A stretch of DNA of 64,000 nt from Begonia masoniana (taxonomy: Eukaryota > Streptophyta > Magnoliopsida > Cucurbitales > Begoniaceae). This document shows positions 48,186 through 60,800 of this stretch, in pieces. Positions within the stretch are counted from its first letter, which is position 1. Each line of letters starts with the position of its first letter. The notes beneath the pieces were generated by a model that was not told the origin of the DNA, searched no databases, and saw only the letters and a program-made list of their open reading frames with translations. Made by a program: the position numbers and the translations under genes. The DNA is taken from contig CM039512.1 of NCBI GenBank assembly GCA_022432975.1, forward strand, positions 36,953,936 through 37,017,935. Direction: 5' to 3'.

Positions 48186-48835
48186 GTTGTATGTATGAAT
48201 CTCTACCAATCATGCATAGACTCAATAAAAAACTAAAAATTTCAAAAATTCATTTACGAAGGTGTTTAGAATTATATGAAAGTTTTAATTAAAAATCAAT
48301 TTTCATTTAACTTAGAAATATTTATTAACAAATTATGTCAAAAAATCAAAAAAATTAAATTTAATCCATGTTTAGCAAACTAAACAGACTCTAGTTGTAG
48401 ACGAATTTATCAACATTACTTTCAATCATCTATTCAATCATCAAATGAAAATATTCAAATGATAAGTTAGGAAAGGTGATGGAAATTCTTACTGCAGATG
48501 ATAAGCTAAAAAAAAAGCACATATCATGAAAATCCTTGCCCGGCCAAGTCAACCCAATAAGAGTAAAACGGGAGGTATGCTAAAAGCCATCTAATAGTTG
48601 ACATCCTAGATAATCTCACTCTAGGTGTTAAAATAGATCTTAACTTAGATTTTTTTTGTCACAATATTAGATTTATCTCTTCGATAGAAACCAAAAATTT
48701 TGATGGGGTCGAAAGCAAGAAAAATTTGATTTTGGTCATGCAAGAGAAATGAAATCAATTTGAGAGAGTAATTTTTTTGGAATTTTTTTCAAAACTTAAG
48801 CACCGCTCAATCATTAGAACTAAATGAATACTTAA
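48186..48835. other. Unassigned AT-rich sequence right of D
   Basis: After the D target duplication the sequence is AT-rich with no frame or repeat that I recognise. It is older host DNA, or the upstream part of the copia remnant that follows. Confidence 0.4.
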
Positions 48836-49321
48836 GAATAAGTTGGATAAAAATAAAATCTTTATAAGAAATAAAACTAGGTTGGTTGCAAAAGAGTATA
48901 ATCAAGAAGAAATAATTGATTTTAATGAAACTTTTTCTCCACTAGCGAGTCTAAAATCAATTTGAATGCTACTTGTCTTTGCTTGTTTTAAGAATTTCGC
49001 TTTACATAAAATGAACATTAAGAGTGTCTTCCTAAATGGTTATATTATGGAAGAAATATATGTCAAACAACTTTTAGGTTTTGAAGCAAAATGTAAGGTT
49101 AATCATGTGTACATGCTCAATAAGGCTTTTTATGACTTAAAAGAACTCGTGTGTCCTTTACGCTCAATGGAAACATATAATAAATACTCTCTAACTTGTA
49201 TGGACTTTTCCAATAATGCTCAAGTGAATTTGGTTGCCAAAGTCAACACTGCTACTAGACCTTCCTTTGCAATCCCCTCTTCTAAGCCTTTTAAGAATCC
49301 TAAAGATCAGGATGTCCATAT
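48836..49321 (+). pseudogene. Ty1/copia RT remnant
   Basis: Copia reverse-transcriptase motifs can be read: RLVAKEYNQEEIIDFNETFS near 48880-48940, a stop near 48962, then FACFKNFALHKMNIKSVFLN, GYIMEEIYVKQ and MLNKAFYDLKEL up to about 49147. After that the match ends and the frame continues with sequence I cannot place (NLVAKVNTATRPSFAIPSSK near 49228). It is truncated on both sides. Element F inserted at its right edge, using CATAT at 49317-49321. Confidence 0.8.
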
Positions 49322-52300
49322 TGTGACAGCCCGAAACCGGAACCCGATCGGGGTCCGGGATTGGAGCCATCACTCCGGGACAGATAACGGAAATAACAGT
49401 GACTATTTTTTTTTTGAACAAATAGAACAGTCAAAACAGTGAACAGAGAGGGAGAACTGCAGTGGGTAATCGAAAACATTTACAGGGGGAGAGAGAGTTC
49501 TCTGGAATGGAAAACAAACAGGTCTCATAAATGGATAATCGAACAGAAATAGCATAAGACTGGCGGAGATGGAAACAGGAAACAGTGGCGGAAGACTTAG
49601 GCGAATAACTGGCGGAATATGTAGTTTTAAACTGAACCGGAGGAGAAATCAGTGGATGACGTCATCGGAAGAGGTAAATGACATCATCGGAAGAGGCAGA
49701 CAACAGACGAAGCCGCAGAACGGTGGTGACGTCAGCCGGAAGATGTTCTGACGTCATCGGAGATTAAACTTACTAACGTAGGCGGAAGAGGTAAACTGGC
49801 GATGACGTAAAACAATGGATGACGTCATCGGAAGAAAAGATGACGTCAAACCGGAAGACAAAATTATAAACTGGGCGGAAGACTTATGCTGACGTCAACC
49901 GGAAGACAAAAATTATAACGGGCGGAAGACTATGCTGACGTCAACCGGAAGACAAAAATTATAAACTGGGCGGAAGACTTATGCTGACGTCAACCAAAAT
50001 TATAACTGGGCGGAAGACTTATGCTGACGTCAACCGGAAGACAAAAATTATAACTGGGCGGAAGACTTATGCTGACGTCAACCGGAAGACAAAAATTATA
50101 ACTGGGCGGAAGACTTATGCTGACGTCAACCGGAAGACAAAAATTATAACTGGGCGGAAGACTTATGCTGACGTCAACCGGAAGACAAAAATTATAACTG
50201 GGCGGAAGACTTATGCTGACGTCAACCGGAAGACAAAAATTATAACTGGGCGGAAGACTTATGCTGACGTCAACCGGAAGACAAAAATTATAACTGGGCG
50301 GAAGACTTATGCTGACGTCAACCGGAAGACAAAAATTATAACTGGGCGGAAGACTTATGCTGACGTCAACCGGAAGACAAAAATTATAACTGGGCGGAAG
50401 ACTTATGCTGACGTCAACCGGAAGACAAAAATTATAACTGGGCGGAAGACTTATGCTGACGTCAACCGGAAGACAAAAATTATAACTGGGCGGAAGACTT
50501 ATGCTGACGTCAACCGGAAGACAAAAATTATAACTGGGCGGAAGACTTATGCTGACGTCAACCGGAAGACAAAAATTATAACTGGGCGGAAGACTTATGC
50601 TGACGTCAACCGGAAGACAAAAATTATAACTGGGCGGAAGACTTATGCTGACGTCAACCGGAAGACAAAAATTATAACTGGGCGGAAGACTTATGCTGAC
50701 GTCAACCGGAAGACAAAAATTATAACTGGGCGGAAGACTTATGCTGACGTCAACCGGAAGACAAAAATTATAACTGGGCGGAAGACTTATGCTGACGTCA
50801 ACCGGAAGACAAAAATTATAACTGGGCGGAAGACTTATGCTGACGTCAACCGGAAGACAAAAATTATAACTGGGCGGAAGACTTATGCTGACGTCAACCG
50901 GAAGACAAAAATTATAACTGGGCGGAAGACTTATGCTGACGTCAACCGGAAGACAAAAATTATAACTGGGCGGAAGACTTATGCTGACGTCAACCGGTAG
51001 ATAAACACTTAAAACAGCAGTGAACGTGATCGGAAGATGCAGTTTTTTGAGATAAAACTTGGCAAATTTTAACATAAAGACTTACAGGCAGGGAACATCA
51101 AAACAGGAGGCATGAGGGCTTCAGACCCTCAAACCCGATTTCAAAACAAAGTTTGAAATCATACTCTACAAATGACGGGAGTTCAAGCAGACAAACTGCA
51201 TGGATAGCTCTAAAATTCGAGGCTATCCATGCATGACCTGAAAAGGGAGAACTCAAGCAGTTCCAGAATGTTTTCAAAACATTTAAAATATATGGATACA
51301 ATCTGTCAAATACGGAGGTTTTAAATACATCAACAACAGGACTTATACATTTCAAAATTTCCAACAAAACTTTCAAACAAAACACAAGACTACAACAGAG
51401 TTTTAAAACAGAAACCACAAACATCCAGAAGAGTTTACAAATATGAACTTTACTTTAAAGACTTAAACCTCTACACAGAATTTATCTGACTGCAGCAACC
51501 ATTTCCAATGAGCTCGATCCACCACAATCCATTACTCATCAGCTTGAGGAGCAAGGTCCTCCTCTGGAGTATCCGTACCTACAACAGGGAGTTCATGTAT
51601 GAGCCTAGAGCTCAGTAAGAACATGAAATGCAGTGTGCATATGCTATGCATGAACATTTTCAAATACATGAACATTACATTACATTACGTTTCACTGGAC
51701 ATGGCGGTATAAGTGAGGCTTATAGAGGAACTGGCGCATAAACATACATAACATAACAGAACATGACACTGGTTAGTAATTTTGCCGGGTCCCAGGGAAG
51801 GACAAGGTACAGGGTATCCTTGGCGGGGATAAATTTTTAAGTCCCAGAGAAGGACAAGAACAGGATGCCAGTCCTCGTCCACACTTAACCATACATTCAT
51901 TACAGGTTTTATCTTACTTAACTTCACAACTGTGTACATAAAACGTTTACATGATTTTACAGAAAAACGGGTATGCATGGACGGTGCTTGAACCTAAAAT
52001 AACAGGCAACAAGAATGTCACAATAGAGAGTGAAACAAAACAAGACAACTCAGAACTTATTCTAACTTTTCTACCCAAAACGAACCGACAGAACTGATAC
52101 TCCTAGTACCTCCAAGTTGCAGGGCCTTAAGGGCCAACCTACGGCATGAACTTACCTGTGTGCAGCCAAGTAGTATGCTCGAACGTCTCTGGAAAGCTCG
52201 GACCTGTAGCATGAATGTTCAGAGTTTAAACACGCTACAAATGCTAACTAATATCTCGTAGGAAATGCAGCAAACACATTTCAACTCTTTAGAAAACACA

Positions 52301-52792
52301 CCAACGTGTTTTCGTCCAAAAACAGTGAGTTTTCATCGAAAACCGAAACCCTAAACTTCGATAAAAACTCACCTTAAACTTGTCCAAATTTATTAGCATT
52401 AAAAGACGCTCACCTTTGCTGAAGAAAACGGAGAAACGCTGGAGAAACAAAGTGTGGAAGTTTTGTTTCAATCGCTTGGAAGAGAGAAAGCCGAGAGAGA
52501 TGAGGGGAAACAGAGAAGTGAATGAACATTCACGTAGGAGAAAGAACTTAACTTCTTCAACAAGCCGCCACATGTCAATCATCTATTTGTTTTCTCCCAC
52601 CAACCTTAATTTCTTCCTAATTTGCCCTTTCATTGGTTTTTAACCTAATTGACTTGTTTTGATCACACTTAGTTTGGTTTTCCCTTAAACCTTCCATCAT
52701 TACAACCAAAACATACATTGTATTAATATAATATTAATCGCGGTTAAATGACCCCGGGAAAACTATTACATGGCAAAATGCCGGGTGTTACA
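49322..52792 (-). repeat. 3' LTR of element F (left copy)
   Basis: 3471 bp from TGTGACAGCCCG to CCGGGTGTTACA. It has an irregular ACGTCA-rich region (about 49650-49840), the 48-bp array (49841-51000), a unique stretch (51000-51075) missing from the right LTR, and a stem-loop at 51197-51233 with 12-bp arms TGCATGGATAGC / GCTATCCATGCA and a 13-base loop. Confidence 0.95.
49841..51000. repeat. 48-bp minisatellite with TGACGTCA in every unit (left LTR of F)
   Basis: About 25 TGACGTCA sites; the last 20 intervals are exactly 48 bp. Each unit contains ACTGGGCGGAAGACTTATGC, TGACGTCA and ACCGGAAGACAAAAATTATA in order. It is very homogeneous. The unit length, a multiple of three, leaves both strands open for more than 330 codons; I treat those frames as artefacts. 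Confidence 0.97.
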
Positions 52793-52806
52793 TTCCACCC
52801 ACCTTA
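52793..52806 (-). promoter_or_regulatory. Polypurine tract of F
   Basis: On the minus strand TAAGGTGGGTGGAA directly precedes the LTR start TGTAACACCC. Confidence 0.75.
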
Positions 52807-52829
52807 ACAGAAATTTTGTCCCCAAAATT

Positions 52830-53595
52830 TGGCTAAGCAAAGAGATCCGGATATTGAGTCCTAACATCCGCTTCTCTTTCCCATGTGGCATCCTCCACAT
52901 TGTGATTACGCCATAAAACTTTCACCAATGGGACCACTTTGTTGCGCAATACCTTGACTGAGGTATCCATAATCTGTATGTGCCTCTCTTCATATGTCAA
53001 CGTCGGCATGATATCGAAGTCCACGTGTTCCACGATCTGAGTTGGATCTCGTACGCACTTCCTCAGCATTGACACATGGAAGACATTGTGAACACCATCC
53101 ATTGACGCTGGTAGCTGTAGTCTGTAGGCCATGCTTCCCACATGCTTTATGATGGGAAAAGGCCCAATAAACCTTGGGCTTAGCTTCCCTTTCTTGCCAA
53201 ACCTCATCACACCCTTGAAAGGTGATACCTTCAAAAACACTTCATCACCCTCAGCAAACTCTAAATCCCTTCTTCTATGGTCCGCGTAACTCTTTTGTCG
53301 ATCCTGAGCAGTCTTTATTCGTTGTTTGATAGCAGCTATCACTTTGGACATTTGCTGCAATATCTCAGGACCAATAAGCTTAGTTTCTCCGACCTCATCC
53401 CAACATAACGGGGATCTACACTTCCTGCCGTAAAGTGCTTCATATGGAGCCATACCAATTGTAGCCTGATAGCTATTGTTGTATGCAAACTCCACAAGTG
53501 GTAAATATCTACTCCAAGGAGCATGAAGTTCCAGCACGCACGCTCTTAACATATCCTCCAAGGTCTGAATCGTTCTCTCAGATTGCCATCTGTCT
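52830..53595 (-). pseudogene. integrase C-terminal half and chromodomain of element F
   Basis: The minus-strand frame from about 53590 opens in the integrase core at QSERTIQTLEDMLRACVLEL. It continues through [20 protein letters not shown], the basic linker, RFIGPFPIIKHVGSMAYRLQ and VFHVSMLRKCVRDPTQ. It ends with a chromodomain (VLRNKVVPLVKVLWRNHN, DATWEREADVR) and stop TAG at 52830-52832. Upstream it is joined to a misplaced RT segment, so the first part of the core (around the second catalytic Asp) is missing. On its own it is a fragment. Confidence 0.9.
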
Positions 53596-54095
53596 CGCTG
53601 AATTTGCCATCTTCAACTGGCAATACTAATAGAGGAGCAGTGGTTAATTTTCTGCTTAAGTGTCTGAAAGCTCTCCTCACATGCTTCAGACCACTTGAAC
53701 TTGATTTCCCTCCTTGTTAAGCTGGTCATAGGCTTCGCGATCACAGAAAACCCCTTGATGAATTTCCTGTAATAACCAGCTAGCCCGATAAAGCTTCGTA
53801 CTTCACTTGCATTTCTTGGCCTGGGCCAATCCCTCACAGCCTGAATCTTGGCCGGGTCCACAGATACTCCTTCAGCAGACACCACGTGGCCCAAGAAATT
53901 AATCTTGTTTAACCAGAACTCACACTTTGACAGCTTGGCATATAATTGATGTTGCTTTAGGATTGACAGTACCATAGCCAAGTGTTTCTCATGCTCAGCC
54001 ACACTCCTGGAATAAACCAGAATGTCGTCGATGAAAACGATCACAAATTTATCCAAGACATCATGGAATATCATGTTCATTAGGTCATAAATGCT
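53596..54095 (-). pseudogene. 500-bp duplicated RT/RNase H segment inside integrase of F
   Basis: This block is a near-exact copy of 55143-55642 in the same orientation. The only differences I see are one extra T near 53650 and one missing C near 54087. It encodes the RT stretch from [14 protein letters not shown] through FIDDILVYS to [18 protein letters not shown]. It occupies the place of the integrase segment between [15 protein letters not shown] sequence and QSERTIQ-like sequence. It cannot be functional in this place. Confidence 0.95.
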
Positions 54096-56442
54096 CCGAA
54101 ACAATTGACACCGGAATACCATTGTAGTTTGACAATTTCACTAATATATAGTTCAGCATACTGATCCATTGAGTAGGTCATCTTCACAGGTAGAAAATGG
54201 GCCGACTTCGTCAATCTGTCCCACTATGACCCATATGCTATTTGTGGCCTTTAACTGTTCTTGGCAAACCAACAACGAAGTCCATTGTAATGATTCTCCC
54301 ATTTCCATTCGGGAATCGGAAAGAGGTTTTGAAGCGTTCCACTTGGTCGTTGATGTTCAGCTTTGACCTGTTGACATATCATGCAAGACTCCACGTACTT
54401 GGCCACTTCATTCTTCATATTCGGCCACCAGAAGTGAAGTTTTCAAATCCTGGTACATCTTCGTGCTTCCAAGATCACAGAGAAAGAGATGTGAGGGCTT
54501 CCGATAAGATGTGCTTCCGTAGCTCTTCGTCTTTCGGAACATACCATCTGTTTTTGAACTTTAGAACTCCATCTCCCGAATAACTGAAATCGGAAGAAGC
54601 TATTGGTACTTTGCTCACCATATCAGCCATCTCTTTTGAATTGGTCTTCTGAGCTTCTTTAATTCGGTCCAGGACGGTGGGTCGTAGCGTCAAATCTGCT
54701 AGTATGGCCGATAGCCCAGAAACCATCTCCATATCGAACTTCTGTATCTCCGTTCTCAAAGGCATTGATACGGTCGACATAACTGGTTGCATGGTAGCTG
54801 GCATCCTGCTCAGTGCATCAGCTACCACATTAGCTTTACCAGGATGGTATTTGATCTCAACATCGTAATCTTTCACAAATTCTAACCACCGCCTTTGTCT
54901 CATATTCAACTCTTTCTGAGTAAAGAGGTACTTCAAACTCTTGTGGTCAGAAAACACCTCACATGACTGTCCATATAGGTGGTGTCTCCATACTTTCAGC
55001 GCAAATACTACTGCCGCTAACTCAAGGTCGTGAGTAGGGTAGTTTTGTTCATGGTTCTTCAACTGTCTCGATGCGTATGCTACCACTTTACCCTCTTGCA
55101 TCAATACGCATCCCAGGCCAATCCTTGACGCATCACAGTATACGCTGAATTTGCCATCTTCAACTGGCAATACTAATAGAGGAGCAGTGGTTAATTTCTG
55201 CTTAAGTGTCTGAAAGCTCTCCTCACATGCTTCAGACCACTTGAACTTGATTTCCCTCCTTGTTAAGCTGGTCATAGGCTTCGCGATCACAGAAAACCCC
55301 TTGATGAATTTCCTGTAATAACCAGCTAGCCCGATAAAGCTTCGTACTTCACTTGCATTTCTTGGCCTGGGCCAATCCCTCACAGCCTGAATCTTGGCCG
55401 GGTCCACAGATACTCCTTCAGCAGACACCACGTGGCCCAAGAAATTAATCTTGTTTAACCAGAACTCACACTTTGACAGCTTGGCATATAATTGATGTTG
55501 CTTTAGGATTGACAGTACCATAGCCAAGTGTTTCTCATGCTCAGCCACACTCCTGGAATAAACCAGAATGTCGTCGATGAAAACGATCACAAATTTATCC
55601 AAGACATCATGGAATATCATGTTCATTAGGTCCATAAATGCTGCCAGAGCATTAGTCAACCCGAACGACATCACCAAGAACTCGTAGTGCCCGTACCGGG
55701 TTCTGAAGGCAGTCTTTGGAATATCCTCAGCTCTGACCTTCAACTGGTAATAGCCGGAGCGTAAGTCAATCTTAGAAAATACCCGAGCCCCCTGTAGCTG
55801 ATCAAACAAATCGTCAATTCTTGGCAACGGGTACTTATTCTTGATAGTCAACTTGTTCAGCTCACGGTAGTCAATACACATCCGTAGGGACCCATCCCTC
55901 TTCTTTACAAACAAGACGGGAGCACCCCACGGAGAGAAACTAGGGCGCACAAAACCCTTGTCCATTAATTCTTTCAACTGAGCCTTCAACTCCTTCAGTT
56001 CAATCGGTGCCATACGGTACGGATTCTTCGATACTGGCTCCGCACCAGGATACACATCGATTTCAAACTCGATGTCACGATCAGGTGGCAATCCCGGTAA
56101 GTCATCTAAGAAAACCTCTGAGAAGTCCCGGACTACCGGAATGTTTTGAAGTTCCACCTCATTTTGCCTTTGAACATCCACAACGTGGGCAAGAAATCCG
56201 ATGCATCCTGACTTCATCAGTCGTTGAGCTTTCAAGGAAGATACCACAGGCATACGGTGTTTCTTCGGTACTGCCTGATAAGAGAATTCTACTTCATTTG
56301 GGCGCTTAAATGACACAAGCCCGGACCTACAGTTGATGGTGGCATAATGTCTAAATAGCCAGTCCATCCCCAGAATGACATCGTACCCTTTCATACCGAT
56401 GACGATAAGATCGGCATAAAATTTCTGGTCTCCCACTGACAC
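54096..56442 (-). pseudogene. protease end-RT-RNase H-integrase N-terminal part of element F
   Basis: The longest open frame in the window that reads as real pol (655 codons from 56442). It holds the protease tail ([15 protein letters not shown]), RT ([68 protein letters not shown] near 55575), RNase H ([33 protein letters not shown]) and the start of integrase. A frameshift near 54500 ends the frame at 54475. The integrase zinc region and first core motif ([13 protein letters not shown], [15 protein letters not shown]) follow in other frames down to 54096, where the misplaced RT copy begins. Confidence 0.9.
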
Positions 56443-56460
56443 TATATCACCCCGTACAAC

Positions 56461-57678
56461 CTACTCAGAGTGCATAAACTCTCCGGACGGTAGCATAACG
56501 CTGTAGGGCTGATCTGAGGACGTACTACAAAATTTTTGTCTAACTACAAAGTCCATGGCCACAAACGAATGTGTGGCCCCCGTGTCCCACAAGGTATAAG
56601 CAGGCACATTACATACTAATATTGTACCTGTAATTGCTGTGTGCTGATCAGCATTATCGACGTCCTCCATCATTGCAAACACTCTAGGCATAGCACCAAC
56701 CGGCCTTGTGTCAGGCACCGGACAATTCCAGACTTGATGGCCTTCTTTACCACACCGGAAACATTGACCCGTAAAGAGCCTGCAGTCTCCTGTATGATTC
56801 TTCTGGCAACGTGGGCAGACAGGAGGCTGAGGAGCTCCCATAGGTCTCTTCCCTTTGTCCTGGTAAGTAAGGGTCTCATTGGGCCTTTTAATGCCCCTGT
56901 TCTGTGGCTGTTGAGGATGTACATTCTGAATCTTTTGTTGTTGTTGTTGAGGAGTATTTCTTATAATTCCTCTCGGTGGTTCTCTCTGTTTCTGGGACTT
57001 TATTTCTAAGGCCTCCAGTTGATAAGCCTTGGCCACCACTTTCACATATGGTGCCTCATCAAAACCTCCAGTTGTGATTCCTCGCAGAAGGTCCATCTTT
57101 AAACCTTGAATAAACTGGTGCACCTTGTTCTCATCAGTGGCCACCATGTGTGTTGCATATCGGGATAGCGACTCAAATTTCTGAACATACTCGGCCACAG
57201 ATCCATACTGTCGCAGCCGAGAAAACTCAAGTAACTTCTCCTTTCTCGCTCCTCGGTCAAAGTACTTAGCGTAGAAAATCCCCTTGAACCCTTCCCAGCT
57301 CAACGCCACTGTAGACGACTGTACTGCATCCCACCAGAATCCAGCACTTTCAGTGAGATGGAACGTGGCACAAGTAACCTTCTTGTTGTCTTCTACATCT
57401 GCATAACTGAACATCTTCTCCATAGTTCGAATCCAGGTTTCAGTACGGGTCGGGTCTGTAGACAACCCATCAAATGAGGGTGGCTGAAGTCGCCGGAATC
57501 GGTCTCCACTATTGTCTCGCGGTGCATTATCACGATTGATATTTCCATGGTTATTGTTTCTGTCGTCTTCTCTGGCCATCATTCGATCAACCATGCGGGA
57601 TTGTACCCCCACCAGCTCTGTCAATCGGTCTATGGCCCGAGAGCTTTCACTGGATTCTTCCTGATGTACCCTCACCAT
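56461..57678 (-). pseudogene. gag and protease start of element F
   Basis: The ATG at 57676-57678 opens a 405-codon frame: MVRVHQEESSESSRAIDRL, capsid (DRFRRLQPPSFDGLSTDP, TWIRTMEKMFSYA, FWWDAVQSS, LEFSRLRQYGSVAEYVQKFE), a glutamine-rich linker, one perfect CCHC knuckle (CFRCGKEGHQVWNC) and the protease motif LWDTGATHSF. A TAG at 56461-56463 interrupts what is otherwise one continuous frame with pol (same frame resumes at 56442). The gag part itself looks intact. Whether the TAG could be read through is not knowable from sequence; related elements here have in-frame stops at several other sites, so decay is simpler. Confidence 0.9.
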
Positions 57679-57691
57679 TTCTAAGATAGTC

Positions 57692-57757
57692 CTATAAGAA
57701 TAACAGAATAACCTAATTTTAAATAAACAGGACAGTTACAGTAATCTAAATACTTAC
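57692..57757 (-). other. Putative short leader intron of F
   Basis: On the minus strand GTAAGT begins at 57757 and TATAG ends at 57692, 66 bases, 13 bases before the gag ATG. It matches the arrangement in A, B and E. Confidence 0.4.
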
Positions 57758-57829
57758 AGTTGGTGGAGCGATCTCACGTGGCGGGTTGCGCAGTCAGACA
57801 CTTCACAGAATCGGTTTTAAAACCGTGTC

Positions 57830-57841
57830 TCTCTGATACCA
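57830..57841 (-). promoter_or_regulatory. Primer binding site of F (tRNA-Met)
   Basis: On the minus strand TGGTATCAGAGA, four bases after the 5' LTR end at 57846. Confidence 0.88.
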
Positions 57842-57845
57842 TAAC

Positions 57846-60800
57846 TGTGAAAGCCCGAAACCGGAACCCGATCGGGGTCTGGGATTGGAGCCATCACTCC
57901 GGGACAGATAACGGAAATAACAGTGACTATTTTTTTTTGAACAAATAGAACAGTCAAAACAGTGAACAGAGAGGGAGAACTGCAGTGGGTAATCGAAAAC
58001 ATTTACAGGGGGAGAGAGAGTTCTCTAGAATGGAAAACAAACAGGTCTCATAAATGGATAATCGAACAGAAATAGCATAAGACTGGCGGAGATGGAAACA
58101 GGAAACAGTGGCGGAAGACTTAGGCGAATAACTGGCGGAATATGTAGTTTTAACTGAACCGGAGGAGAAATCAGTGGATGACGTCATCGGAAGAGGTAAA
58201 TGACATCATCGGAAGAGGCAGACAACAGACGAAGCCGGCAGAAGGTGGTGACGTCAGCCGGAAGATGTTCTGACGTCATCGGAAGATAAAACTTACTAAC
58301 GTAGGCGGAATAGGTAAACTGGCGATGACGTAAAAAATGGATGACGTCATCGAAGAAAAGATGACGTCAACCGGAAGACAAAAATTATAAACTGGGCGGA
58401 AGACTTATGCTGACGTCAACCGGAAGACAAAAATTATAAACTGGGCGGAAGACTTATGCTGACGTCATCGGAAGAAAAGATGACGTCAACCGGAAGACAA
58501 AAATTATAAACTGGGCGGAAGACTTATGCTGACGTCAACCGGAAGACAAAAATTATAAACTGGGCGGAAGACTTATGCTGACGTCAACCGGAAGACAAAA
58601 ATTATAAACTGGGCGGAAGACTTATGCTGACGTCAACCGGAAGACAAAAATTATAAACTGGGCGGAAGACTTATGCTGACGTCAACCGGAAGACAAAAAT
58701 TATAACTGGGCGGAAGACTTATGCTGACGTCAACCGGAAGACAAAAATTATAACTGGGCGGAAGACTTATGCTGACGTCAACCGGAAGACAAAAATTATA
58801 AACTGGGCGGAAGACTTATGCTGACGTCAACCGGAAGACAAAAATTATAACTGGGCGGAAGACTTATGCTGACGTCAACCGGAAGACAAAAATTATAAAC
58901 TGGGCGGAAGACTTATGCTGACGTCAACCGGAAGACAAAAATTATAAACTGGGCGGAAGACTTATGCTGACGTCAACCGGAAGACAAAAATTATAAACTG
59001 GGCGGAAGACTTATGCTGACGTCAACCGGAAGACAAAAATTATAAACTGGGCGGAAGACTTATGCTGACGTCAACCGGAAGACAAAAATTATAACTGGGC
59101 GGAAGACTTATGCTGACGTCAACCGGAAGACAAAAATTATAACTGGGCGGAAGACTTATGCTGACGTCAACCGGAAGACAAAAATTATAAACTGGGCGGA
59201 AGACTTATGCTGACGTCAACCGGAAGACAAAAATTATAAACTGGGCGGAAGACTTATGCTGACGTCAACCGGAAGACAAAAATTATAAACTGGGCGGAAG
59301 ACTTATGCTGACGTCAACCGGAAGACAAAAATTATAAACTGGGCGGAAGACTTATGCTGACGTCAACCGGAAGACAAAATTATAAACTGGGCGGAAGACT
59401 TATGCTGACGTCAACCGGAAGACAAAATTATAAACTGGGCGGAAGACTTATGCTGACGTCAACCGGAAGACAAAAATTATAACTGGGCGGAAGACTTATG
59501 CTGACGTCAACCGGAAGACAAAAATTATAAACTGGGCGGAAGACTTATGCTGACGTCAACCGGAAGACAAAAATTATAACTGGGCGGAAGACTTATGCTG
59601 ACGTCAACCGGAAGACAAAAATTATAACTGGGCGGAAGACTTATGCTGACGTCAACCGGAAGACAAAAATTATAAACTGGGCGGAAGACTTATGCTGACG
59701 TCAACCGGAAGACAAAAATTATAACTGGGCGGAAGACTTATGCTGACGTCAACCGGAAGACAAAAATTATAAACTGGGCGGAAGACTTATGCTGACGTCA
59801 ACCGGAAGACAAAATTATAAACTGGGCGGAAGACTTATGCTGACGTCAACCGGAAGACAAAAATTATAACTGGGCGGAAGACTTATGCTGACGTCAACCG
59901 GAAGACAAAAATTATAAACTGGGCGGAAGACTTATGCTGACGTCAACCGGAAGACAAAAATTATAAACTGGGCGGAAGACTTATGCTGACGTCAACCGGA
60001 AGACAAAAATTATAAACTGGGCGGAAGACTTATGCTGACGTCAACCGGAAGACAAAAATTATAACTGGGCGGAAGACTTATGCTGACGTCAACCGGAAGA
60101 CAAAAATTATAAACTGGGCGGAAGACTTATGCTGACGTCAACCGGAAGACAAAATTATAAACTGGGCGGAAGACTTATGCTGACGTCAACCGGAAGACAA
60201 AAATTATAAACTGGGCGGAAGACTTATGCTGACGTCAACCGGAAGACAAAAATTATAAACTGGGCGGAAGACTTATGCTGACGTCAACCGGAAGACAAAA
60301 ATTATAACTGGGCGGAAGACTTATGCTGACGTCAACCGGAAGACAAAAATTATAAACTGGGCGGAAGACTTATGCTGACGTCAACCGGAAGACAAAAATT
60401 ATAAACTGGGCGGAAGACTTATGCTGACGTCAACCGGAAGACAAAAATTATAACTGGGCGGAAGACTTATGCTGACGTCAACCGGAAGACAAAAATTATA
60501 AACTGGGCGGAAGACTTATGCTGACGTCAACCGGAAGACAAAAATTATAAACTGGGCGGAAGACTTATGCTGACGTCAACCGGAAGACAAAAATTATAAA
60601 CTGGGCGGAAGACTTATGCTGACGTCAACCGGAAGACAAAAATTATAAACTGGGCGGAAGACTTATGCTGACGTCAACCGGAAGACAAAAATTATAAACT
60701 GGGCGGAAGACTTATGCTGACGTCAACCGGAAGACAAAAATTATAACTGGGCGGAAGACTTATGCTGACGTCAACCGGAAGACAAAAATTATAAACTGGG

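Noticed and set aside
49981..51075. Long open frames on both strands (339 and 361 codons) across the left F array
   Set aside because: They arise because the 48-bp unit is a multiple of three. The right array, with 49-bp units, breaks the frame, and the repeated peptide has no domain.
51098..51978. Minus-strand frames of 97-108 codons in the F LTR, also near 60968-61779
   Set aside because: Conserved only because the LTRs are nearly identical; no recognisable domain or initiation context.
56461..56463. Programmed stop readthrough between gag and pol in F
   Set aside because: A single TAG between protease motif and RT could be read that way, but B has a TAG at nearly the same site plus many other stops, and A and E lack it, so decay is the simpler explanation without transcript or protein data.
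54169..57009. Plus-strand frames opposite F gag-pol
   Set aside because: Shadows of the real minus-strand coding frames.
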